A stretch of DNA of 8,428 nt, from contig JAFYMU010000102.1 of assembly GCA_017548245.1 (NCBI GenBank), forward strand, positions 1 through 8,428. Direction: 5' to 3'. Numbering within the stretch: position 1 is the first letter of the stretch; each line of letters begins with the position of its first letter. The DNA is from Kiritimatiellia bacterium (GTDB taxonomy: Bacteria; Verrucomicrobiota; Kiritimatiellia; RFP12; DVOR01). Positions 1 through 6,005 of this stretch are shown here, piece by piece. The notes under the pieces are model-generated. The model had not been told where the DNA came from, did no database searches, and was given only the letters and a program-made list of their open reading frames with translations. The position numbers and the translations under genes are program-made.

Positions 1-2
1 CC

Positions 3-17
3 TGCGCCGTTGGCGCA
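3..17. repeat. Perfect 6-bp inverted repeat, 3-nt loop
   Basis: TGCGCC (3-8) and GGCGCA (12-17) are exact reverse complements around GTT. This could be the hairpin of a terminator belonging to a gene left of the window. However, no T-run follows on either strand within the visible sequence, so a terminator is not supported. Confidence 0.4.
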
Positions 18-18
18 A

Positions 19-38
19 GGGAGGGGTCAGGGGGAGGG
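19..38 (+). other. Putative G-quadruplex motif
   Basis: Four G-runs lie close together on the plus strand: GGG (19-21), GGGG (23-26), GGGGG (30-34) and GGG (36-38), separated by loops of 1, 3 and 1 bases. This satisfies the usual G3+N1-7 quadruplex pattern. It overlaps the left arm of the 34-96 stem, so the two structures would exclude each other. No biological role can be read from sequence alone. Confidence 0.45.
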
Positions 39-96
39 TGGCGGTTGGCCGGGGGTTACGCTTCGCTCACTCCCGTCTGTAATCTGCCGCCCCCTC
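34..96. repeat. Bulged 10-bp stem with nested inner hairpin
   Basis: Left-arm bases 34-38 (GAGGG) pair with 92-96 (CCCTC), and 40-44 (GGCGG) pair with 87-91 (CCGCC). T39 is the only bulge. Inside, 50-56 can pair with 69-75 (seven pairs, one G-T). As an alternative, 54-59 can pair with 79-84 (six pairs, one G-T). A further hairpin, GCCCC/GGGGC, lies at 89-101 and competes with the outer stem. Such nested symmetry suits a dispersed structured intergenic repeat or a folded RNA. I cannot tell which strand, if either, is transcribed. Confidence 0.45.
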
Positions 97-130
97 GGGG
101 CTTCTCTAGCAGCGCAAGCGCAAATCCGTC

Positions 131-143
131 ATCCTCGGAGGAT
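131..143. repeat. Perfect palindrome, 6-bp arms, 1-bp centre
   Basis: ATCCTC (131-136) and GAGGAT (138-143) are exact reverse complements around one G. A one-base loop is too tight for an RNA hairpin, so a dimeric protein-binding site or a chance palindrome is more likely. It lies about 75 bases upstream of the probable -35 box of the large gene, which is far for a repressor operator but possible for an activator. Confidence 0.3.
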
Positions 144-218
144 ATGTGCCGAGCCTGGAAGAGTTGGGAAAGGAGCGTGTTGTGGATGGTGGCTAGAAAA
201 GGGATGTGTTCGGGGTGC

Positions 219-247
219 TTGGCATTGGTGGCTTTTGATCGTATTGT
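219..247 (+). promoter_or_regulatory. Probable sigma70-type promoter of the large LRR gene
   Basis: TTGGCA at 219-224 matches the -35 consensus TTGACA at 5 of 6 positions. TATTGT at 242-247 matches the -10 consensus TATAAT at 4 of 6. The spacer is the optimal 17 bases. Transcription would start near base 254, leaving a leader of about 90 nt before the ATG at 347. No other pair of boxes in 150-340 is as good. Consensus matching is the only evidence, and the promoter preferences of this lineage are not known to me. Confidence 0.45.
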
Positions 248-291
248 CGCGTAACTTTTAGGGTAGGGGTGCGTATTTCTCTTTGCTCGAA

Positions 292-308
292 GCATGCCTG
301 GGGCATGT
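292..308 (+). repeat. Hairpin in the leader of the LRR gene
   Basis: CATGCC (293-298) and GGCATG (302-307) form a perfect 6-bp stem around TGG, and 292/308 adds a G-T pair. It falls in the predicted untranslated leader, 39 bases before the start codon. No T-run follows, so it is not a terminator. It could stabilise the transcript or be incidental. Confidence 0.35.
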
Positions 309-334
309 GGTGTGGGCGCGTAGTTGTTAATCAA

Positions 335-341
335 AGAGAGG
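335..341 (+). promoter_or_regulatory. Ribosome binding site that fixes the LRR gene start
   Basis: AGAGAGG, a good Shine-Dalgarno match, ends 5 bases before the ATG at 347. In-frame alternatives upstream (GTG at 269, ATG at 305) have no comparable site and would put a non-signal-like extension before the secretion signal. The ATG at 347 is therefore preferred. Confidence 0.7.
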
Positions 342-346
342 TGCGG

Positions 347-3300
347 ATGAAAACGTGTTTGTCAGCGCTTGTATGCGGTTTGTTGGCGGGGAGTGTTGCT
401 GCGGCAACCGAGGTTGTGGATGGCGTACCATGGACTTATCACATTACATCGGGGCAGGCGGTCATTGAATGCGACCCGCAGTATTGGTGTTGGGATGAGG
501 GGGTGGTCGTGGAGGAAGAACAGTGTCCGCCGTTCTCTACGCCCTTGAAGGCGTGTGATAAATGTCATGGGCGCGGCACGGGGTGTGCACGTTATGAGAT
601 GGCGGCTATCCCCGATGATACAAGAGGCACTCTCCGCGTTCCATCCACCTTGGGCGGAAAGCCCGTCAAACAAATCGGGCGGCGCGCTTTTGCGTACTGT
701 AGTTCGTTAACGGAGATTATCCTTCCTGAGGGGGTGACAACCATCGCTGCGGAGGCATTCTACAACTGTGATGGTGTCATCCTGACCTTGCCTTCCACCT
801 TTACCTGCAAGGCGGGATGCGGCAGTACCATCTTCCATGATGCCCATATTCGCGCTTTTCATGTCGCGGACGGCCACCCTTCGTTGCGTGTCATCAACGG
901 TTTTCTCTGCACAAAGGATGGCAAGACGCTCCTTGCGGCGCCGTGTCCCTTGCAAACCGAGGTGGTGCCGAATTCCGTGACGACCATCGCTCCTGGCGCC
1001 TTTGATACTTTTGGTTGGGACTATACTGTGGCCCACCAACGCTATACGCTCAAATTACCCAAGGGCTTGAAGACGATTGGTGCGGAGGCCTTTGCGTATT
1101 CAGAGCTTGTTGAGGTTGAACTTCCTGAGGGCGTGACCAGTGTCGGAGCGTCTGCCTTTGAGGGCTGTACGCACCTCGAACGGATTGTCTTCCCTTCCAC
1201 GCTCAAGACGATTGAACGCTATACTGCGGCGGGCGTGAATGACGAACTTGAAGTGCAGCTTCCCGAGGGTGTCACTACCTTACGCGAACATGCCTTTGGC
1301 GGCTCAAATATCCCCACAGTCACCGTTCCGGCCTCCGTGCAAACGATTGAGGGCGGTGCCTTACCTGCCAAAATCTTCTTCTTCTCGGGCAAACCGCCTG
1401 CTCGCGTTCATGCCCGTGCCTTTGATGCGCACTATGGCGATGAGACTTACGAATCCGAACTCAAGCCTGGCGAAGTGGAAACCTTTGGCGTGGGTTACTA
1501 TCCCATCCAATTCGCCGCCGCTTGGGAAAAGGTGCTTGATCCCTACGATATGTGGCATGGCTTGAAAATGAATCCCAATTTCGTTGACTTTGAGGACGAA
1601 CCCTGGTACAAGGAGGGCGACCTCTACCTCTATCGCGGAGGCGTTCTCTATCGAGAATTGCAAGATAAACGTTTGGAGTTTCTCAAAATCTTGGACACAA
1701 CGTTGACCTCCATTACGATTACAAAGGAGGTCATATTACCAACCCTTGATCAGGCCGCCCTCTTTGATGTCTGCCCGAATCTCACCGCCATCAACGTTGA
1801 AGCTGGCCACCCAACCTTAGCGTCGCACGACGGTCTCCTCTATGAGAAGTCTAGTGGAGGAGTGCTTTATCTCCGCGCCATCCCGCGTGCAATCCGTTCC
1901 TTCACCATTCCGCGTGCCTGCACTGTCCTTGACCCCTTCAGCTTATACTTGCGCGCCTGCACGAAGCTGACCTCAATCAAGGTGGCCTCGGGCCATTCTA
2001 CTGCCGTAGTCCAAGGAGGCGTCTTGTATCGCCGTTTCTACGAACATCTAGAGCCCATCGCAATCCTTCCTTCTGTAACAGCCATCACCTTGCCTAAAGA
2101 GACCCGCATTCGAAATTGGGATCACTTTGCATACATCACCGGACTCGCACCGCGACTCGCTACCATCAAAGTTGAACAAGGCCACGAGGATTACCTTGTC
2201 TCTGGCAACATCCTTTGTGAAAAACGTGCCGACTCCGATTTCGTGCCTTGCGCTATTCCGCCCGCGTGCACCTCTATCACCATTGATCCGCTCCGGTTAC
2301 GTTATTTCGAATTAGGCCCCCTTGTGGCGCGCAGCCAGAAGTTGAGCTCAATGAAACTCTCCGCCAAAGACTCCTATGCCACCATCAAAGACGGCATTCT
2401 CTATCTGGCCTATGACGCAAAACGTTGGGAAATGCTCGCGGTCTTGCCCACACTCAAAACCGTAAAAATCCCGAAATCCTGCACCAATATCCCCGAAAGC
2501 ATTAATGCAACGAATGACACCTTCTTTACGGTATGTCCTAATCTTACCGCATTTGAAGTAGAACCAGGGAACCCCAATTACCTCGCACTCGATGGCGTAC
2601 TCTACCACCACGTCAATAATTTCCCCGACACCCTTCTTGCCATCCCAAACAAAAAAGCAACGGTTACCGTTCCTGAAACCGTGACTGCCGTGAAGCATAA
2701 CGCCTATCGTGGGAAAACCTCGCTTGAACTGATCTTTGCCGGCAAACCACCAGCCTTTGGCGGTTTTGGTTACACCGTCTGGGACTGCCCCTATGAGGAC
2801 ATCCGAACCGAATCCGAGGCCGATGTTGATGCCACCATCTACTATTCTGACACTTATCGCACCGAATGGGAAAAGACGCTGAAAGGCGTTCCCCTCTGGT
2901 GTGGTTACGCGGTTGCAGAACGAACCCCCGCCATCTTCACCTATCGCGTGGTCGGCAAGAGTGTCACCCTGACAGGCCTCGCCCCGCACGACCGTTCGGA
3001 AACCCTGTTCATTCCCGAAAAACTTGACGGCAAACCCGTCACCGCCATCGCCGATAATGCTTTCCGGAATGCGACATGGTTAAAGCGAGTCTACTTCCCG
3101 AACGCGATCACCTCCATCGGCAAAGACGCCTTTGCGGGATGTTCGGCCTTGAATGTGCAGAACGTAACGTTACCCACGGGATTAAAGAAGCTCGGTCGCG
3201 GCGCCTTCACCGGTTGTATCGCCACTGAAACCTTGACCATGGTGCCCGGAACCACCTTGACCACAGCCTGTGGCAACTACAAGGTCGCCACCGCCCCCTC

Positions 3301-4489
3301 GGGTTTCAAATTTGACACCAAGCGCGGCACAAGCACGGCCACCTTCACCAAACCCGGCACCTACGACGCCGTGCTCTTCTCCACCGCAGGCCGTATCGCC
3401 GTTTTGCGCTATATCGTTACCGAACTCCCAACCGTGACCATTACCTGTCAAGGTGGTGATGCAAATTGTAAAGTCACTGGGGAAGGGAGCTACTTCGCCA
3501 ATACGAAGGTCACCCTTGTCGCAACCGTTCCCAAATACGCCACCTTTGTTGGCTGGTTCGAAAACGACACCTGCTGTTCCACTAACAAACGCTGTACCTT
3601 CACCATGGGAGCGTCAAGCCGCGCCCTTGTGGCCAAATTCGTCACCGAACCCCTTACGCTCACCGTTACGAGTCTCTTCACCTTCTATGTCGTGGGCGAT
3701 CCCGTTTCGATTGGCGTCTCCTGTAACCTGCCCGCATCCGAACTCAAATCCATCAAAGCCACACGCCTCCCCGCAGGCTTAACCTTTTCAAAGGTTGGCG
3801 ACCAATACCAAATTAGTGGCGTCCCCACCAAAGCAGGCGAAGGCGTTTTTACCATTCAAGCCGTTGCCAAGAGTGGTGTAACCACGACAAAAACCTTCAC
3901 CGCGACCATTAACAAGGAACCCGTGAAAGTGGCATTCTTCGACGAACCCGAAGACGTCGTGACCACATGGCCCCTTGGGTTAGCCCTAGACGTCTTTGCC
4001 GAGACAGGACTAAAACGTCTGACCGCCAAAGGACTGCCCCCAGGCGTGAAACTCGTCTGCCGCGAAGGCAAATGGTACCTTGAAGGAACGCCCACCAAAG
4101 GCGGCACCTACAACATCACCTTCACCGCAACCTCGAAATTGGGCTCCGTTCAAACCTTCACCCTTCCCCTCGAAGTACAAGTCATCCCAGACGCCTTTGT
4201 CGGCTGCTGCGCCAACACCATCTACTACTACGATCCTGAAACTGACGCCCTTATCCAAGGTCGTGGCTACGTAGACGTTGATGAAATGGGCTACGTCTAT
4301 GGATGGATAACCTTTTTCGATGGCGCTATGGCAGAAATTGACACCCTCGGCAAAGTCCTGACCAAGAGTGAAACCTGCGTACTCCTAGAAGTCAAATTCA
4401 ACTTCTACGACACGCAAGGCAAAAAGAGTCTCCGCACCATGGAACTCTACCTCGTAGAAACAGGAAGCGAAGCCGATATCCTTCCCTAA
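347..4489 (+). CDS. Very large secreted BspA-like leucine-rich repeat protein with Ig-like domains
   Basis: This 1380-residue protein is probably secreted or surface-exposed and may serve adhesion or binding; function is inferred from architecture only. Residues 1-20 form a signal peptide (Lys at position 2, hydrophobic core, Ala-rich end). Residues 28-41 begin a WTY module interrupted by a six-Cys insert (42-80, with CDKCHGRGTGC). Residues 93-335 carry LRR_5/BspA-like repeats (LPEGVTTI..EAF). Residues 345-405 form a GKPPA...WEKVL...W.G closing block, repeated at 798-853. Between these, five modules of the type GHP...DGVLY...LLAIP...IP run from about 475 to 785. A second FTY module plus LRR_5 repeats spans 863-958. 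Residues 1030-1098 resemble a bacterial repeat domain (FVGW core). Two He_PIG/cadherin-like Ig domains follow at 1100-1188 (LPAGLTF...ISGVPTKAG) and 1190-1278 (LPPGVKL...LEGTPTKGG). Residues 1282-1380 form an unrecognised, aromatic-rich, probably beta C-terminal domain. The mature chain has about 36 cysteines. I see no LPxTG motif, PEP-CTERM or terminal membrane helix. Codon choice drifts from G/T-rich at the 5' end to C-rich at the 3' end. Confidence 0.88.
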   Translation: MKTCLSALVCGLLAGSVAAATEVVDGVPWTYHITSGQAVIECDPQYWCWDEGVVVEEEQCPPFSTPLKACDKCHGRGTGCARYEMAAIPDDTRGTLRVPSTLGGKPVKQIGRRAFAYCSSLTEIILPEGVTTIAAEAFYNCDGVILTLPSTFTCKAGCGSTIFHDAHIRAFHVADGHPSLRVINGFLCTKDGKTLLAAPCPLQTEVVPNSVTTIAPGAFDTFGWDYTVAHQRYTLKLPKGLKTIGAEAFAYSELVEVELPEGVTSVGASAFEGCTHLERIVFPSTLKTIERYTAAGVNDELEVQLPEGVTTLREHAFGGSNIPTVTVPASVQTIEGGALPAKIFFFSGKPPARVHARAFDAHYGDETYESELKPGEVETFGVGYYPIQFAAAWEKVLDPYDMWHGLKMNPNFVDFEDEPWYKEGDLYLYRGGVLYRELQDKRLEFLKILDTTLTSITITKEVILPTLDQAALFDVCPNLTAINVEAGHPTLASHDGLLYEKSSGGVLYLRAIPRAIRSFTIPRACTVLDPFSLYLRACTKLTSIKVASGHSTAVVQGGVLYRRFYEHLEPIAILPSVTAITLPKETRIRNWDHFAYITGLAPRLATIKVEQGHEDYLVSGNILCEKRADSDFVPCAIPPACTSITIDPLRLRYFELGPLVARSQKLSSMKLSAKDSYATIKDGILYLAYDAKRWEMLAVLPTLKTVKIPKSCTNIPESINATNDTFFTVCPNLTAFEVEPGNPNYLALDGVLYHHVNNFPDTLLAIPNKKATVTVPETVTAVKHNAYRGKTSLELIFAGKPPAFGGFGYTVWDCPYEDIRTESEADVDATIYYSDTYRTEWEKTLKGVPLWCGYAVAERTPAIFTYRVVGKSVTLTGLAPHDRSETLFIPEKLDGKPVTAIADNAFRNATWLKRVYFPNAITSIGKDAFAGCSALNVQNVTLPTGLKKLGRGAFTGCIATETLTMVPGTTLTTACGNYKVATAPSGFKFDTKRGTSTATFTKPGTYDAVLFSTAGRIAVLRYIVTELPTVTITCQGGDANCKVTGEGSYFANTKVTLVATVPKYATFVGWFENDTCCSTNKRCTFTMGASSRALVAKFVTEPLTLTVTSLFTFYVVGDPVSIGVSCNLPASELKSIKATRLPAGLTFSKVGDQYQISGVPTKAGEGVFTIQAVAKSGVTTTKTFTATINKEPVKVAFFDEPEDVVTTWPLGLALDVFAETGLKRLTAKGLPPGVKLVCREGKWYLEGTPTKGGTYNITFTATSKLGSVQTFTLPLEVQVIPDAFVGCCANTIYYYDPETDALIQGRGYVDVDEMGYVYGWITFFDGAMAEIDTLGKVLTKSETCVLLEVKFNFYDTQGKKSLRTMELYLVETGSEADILP

Positions 4490-4516
4490 ATCTAAATCAC
4501 CCCAGTCAATCGCAAT

Positions 4517-4551
4517 AAAAAAACGACCTGCCAAAAGACAGGTCGTTTTTT
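4517..4551. terminator. Bidirectional intrinsic terminator between convergent genes
   Basis: AAAAAACGACCTG (4518-4530) and CAGGTCGTTTTTT (4539-4551) form a perfect 13-bp stem with the 8-nt loop CCAAAAGA. The T-run at 4546-4551 serves plus-strand transcription, and the A-run at 4517-4523 gives the U-run for the minus strand. It begins 27 bases after the LRR stop codon and 21 bases beyond the tig stop codon. It should therefore end both transcripts in the 83-base gap. Confidence 0.9.
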
Positions 4552-4572
4552 CATTCTAAGAAGCGCGTTAAC

Positions 4573-5853
4573 TTAGAGCACTGCGCATTCTTCGAGGAGC
4601 GTTTCGAGCATCACAGCGCAGAGTTCGCGGTCAATGAATTCGCTCAAACGGCCGTTGTCAGAGAGACGGCGAATGAGTTCCTTCTTAGCGAGGTTCGTAG
4701 CCTGAGCCAAACGGTCAAGGGCGCTTTCCACGCGTTCCTGCGACAAGGTCACGTTGCGATCCTTAGCCAAGCGCATCAACACGTAGGAGCGACGGAGCGT
4801 GCGGATGGCGCGTTCTTCAGCAGCCTTGTAAACATCCGACTTGCGGAGTTCGTCAGCATCGCCCTTGAAGGTTTCCAAAGGCTTGGAAGGATCCATCGCG
4901 AGTTCGTCATAGACGCGTTCTTCCAACACGCGCTCAGGGAGTTCGAACGAAACCGAGTTTTCGATTGCTTCGCAGAGTTCCTTCGTTGCACGCGATTCTT
5001 CGCCGTACTTCTTGGAGCTCTTGATGTTTTCCACCATGTCTGCACGGAGCGTTTCCATGTCAGCCACGCCAAAACGGGAGAGCATGCCTTCGTCCGTAGC
5101 AGGACGCATCTTGCGCATCGTCTTGATGGTGATGGTGTAGTTCACCGTCTTACCAGCGATGTCGGTAATGCGGAAATCTTCAGCGTAGGTTGCGCTGTGC
5201 GAAACGGTTTCACCGATCTTCTTGCCCAACAACACCGTGCTCAAAGCAGGGATGAAGGCATCTTCGCGCAACTGGACCCAGTATTCTTCGTCAGCGGCAT
5301 AGTGCTTAGCAGCGTCAGAAAGGGCTTCCTTATCCAAGTCAGAAGAGAAGGAGATGGCGATGAGATCGTTTTCGGTAGCCACATCTTCAGCGGTGCCTTC
5401 TTCGAACGATGCAGCCATCTGGCGCAACGAAGTCATGCGTTCTTCGACTTCAGCGTCAGTGACTTCGAGATTCATCTTCTTCACCTGCCACTGAGACGTT
5501 TCAGGGAGATCGAATTCGGGAACCGTGTCAATCGTCACAGCCACAGAAGCGCCTTCGCCCTGAGCCACCTTGAAATCTTCCACATTCACGATCGTGGCGA
5601 TGTTCTTCACATCAGTATAAGCCTGGTCAATCAACGTACGCGTCACGCGCTGATTGATTTCTTCCTGAATATTCTTGGAATAAAGCTTTTCCACCTGTGC
5701 CCACGGAGCCTTGCCAGGGCGGAAACCGGGAATCTTCACCTGTGCAATAAATGTGCTGCGCACACCCTTGTAGATCGGGTCAATTTCTGCAGCAGTCGCT
5801 TCAACAATCACCTTCACGCGGCAGGTCGAAATCTTCTGGACGTCAGTCTTCAT
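4573..5853 (-). CDS. tig: Trigger factor, ribosome-associated chaperone
   Basis: Trigger factor docks at the ribosome exit tunnel, shields nascent chains in the cytoplasm and has peptidyl-prolyl isomerase activity. The 426-residue product matches the family's usual length (about 430). The N-terminal ribosome-binding domain (1-115) carries the diagnostic GFRPGKAP loop at residues 43-50. An FKBP-like isomerase domain spans about 160-248, with DLIAISF, AFIPALSTVLLGKKIGE and AGKTVNYTITIK matching family positions. It is fairly divergent, and several aromatic residues expected in an FKBP pocket are not obvious, so isomerase activity is uncertain. The C-terminal helical chaperone arms occupy 250-426, with SFELPERVLEERVYDEL typical of the family. 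The start at 5853 is preceded by AAAGGA with an 8-base spacer. The gene has its own promoter and is transcribed apart from mnmE. No clpP or clpX, common partners elsewhere, follows it: the next gene is convergent. Confidence 0.93.
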   Translation of the reverse strand: MKTDVQKISTCRVKVIVEATAAEIDPIYKGVRSTFIAQVKIPGFRPGKAPWAQVEKLYSKNIQEEINQRVTRTLIDQAYTDVKNIATIVNVEDFKVAQGEGASVAVTIDTVPEFDLPETSQWQVKKMNLEVTDAEVEERMTSLRQMAASFEEGTAEDVATENDLIAISFSSDLDKEALSDAAKHYAADEEYWVQLREDAFIPALSTVLLGKKIGETVSHSATYAEDFRITDIAGKTVNYTITIKTMRKMRPATDEGMLSRFGVADMETLRADMVENIKSSKKYGEESRATKELCEAIENSVSFELPERVLEERVYDELAMDPSKPLETFKGDADELRKSDVYKAAEERAIRTLRRSYVLMRLAKDRNVTLSQERVESALDRLAQATNLAKKELIRRLSDNGRLSEFIDRELCAVMLETLLEECAVL

Positions 5854-5855
5854 GT

Positions 5856-5870
5856 ATCAAATCCTTTGAT
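5856..5870 (-). promoter_or_regulatory. tig ribosome binding site inside a small hairpin
   Basis: On the minus strand, AAAGGA (plus coordinates 5862-5867) lies 8 bases before the tig ATG. It sits in an exact inverted repeat, ATCAAA (5856-5861) and TTTGAT (5865-5870), with a 3-base loop. The stem is A/T-rich and weak, but half of the ribosome binding site would be paired when it forms. This could give mild temperature-sensitive or translational control, or be chance. Confidence 0.4.
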
Positions 5871-5890
5871 TTACAAATAAACGTGCGCGC

Positions 5891-5919
5891 AGAATACCAT
5901 ATTCCGCCAAAAATCGCAA
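5891..5919 (-). promoter_or_regulatory. tig promoter with extended -10
   Basis: Reading the minus strand, TTGCGA (plus 5914-5919) matches the -35 consensus at 4 of 6 positions. After exactly 17 bases, TATTCT (plus 5891-5896) matches the -10 consensus at 4 of 6. TGG directly precedes the -10, giving the TGn extended element that compensates for weak boxes. Transcription would start near 5884, with a leader of about 30 nt. The -10 overlaps a short inverted repeat, GAATA/TATTC (5892-5904), which could be an operator or chance. Confidence 0.55.
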
Positions 5920-5949
5920 GAACTAAGTATGCGGAGCATGTTCTTTGTG

Positions 5950-5980
5950 AAAAAGATTAAGCCGCATCGGGTGATGCGGC
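5950..5980 (-). terminator. Intrinsic terminator of the cobA-hemD/mnmE operon
   Basis: GCCGCATC (5961-5968) and GATGCGGC (5973-5980) form a perfect 8-bp GC-rich stem with a 4-base loop. On the minus strand the stem is followed by TTAATCTTTTT. It begins 25 bases after the mnmE stop codon and lies upstream of the tig promoter, so it separates the two transcription units. Confidence 0.82.
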
Positions 5981-6005
5981 TGTCGGAGGAATGCGCGGAT
6001 TGAGC

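Larger units (their letters stand above)
1..346. other. Gene-free, G-skewed, structured upstream region
   Basis: I see no credible protein gene here. Short open frames exist on both strands, but none has a good ribosome binding site or a recognisable product, and their residue make-up is that of untranslated GC-rich DNA. The plus strand is very G-rich: in bases 181-240 I count 25 G against 6 C. The first 145 bases hold several inverted repeats and a cluster of G-runs, listed separately. The last 130 bases hold the probable promoter and leader of the large plus-strand gene. The upstream neighbour lies outside the window. Confidence 0.6.

Noticed and set aside
294..323. Nine-codon upstream open frame in the leader
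   Set aside because: It has no ribosome binding site, and its start codon falls inside the 292-308 hairpin. It is most likely chance.
10..334. Short open frames on both strands upstream of the LRR gene (10-261 plus, 45-254 plus, 56-334 minus)
   Set aside because: They lie in structured, G-skewed DNA, overlap each other and have atypical residue make-up rich in Trp, Cys and Arg or low-complexity stretches. They show no good ribosome binding site or recognisable domain. The minus frame also runs across the predicted promoter and leader.
269..346. Upstream in-frame starts for the LRR gene (GTG at 269, ATG at 305)
   Set aside because: Neither has a ribosome binding site, and both would bury the clear signal peptide that begins at 347, where AGAGAGG sits 5 bases upstream.
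2348..2989. 213-residue minus-strand open frame
   Set aside because: It is a shadow of the LRR gene in another frame, with no domain of its own. The plus-strand frame is continuous and recognisable.
3164..3173. 10-bp palindrome GTAACGTTAC
   Set aside because: It lies inside the LRR coding sequence in codons for a normal repeat. A single 10-bp palindrome of this size is expected by chance.
5197..5880. 227-residue plus-strand open frame opposite tig
   Set aside because: It is antisense to the conserved trigger factor gene, and its length follows from codon bias on the real strand.
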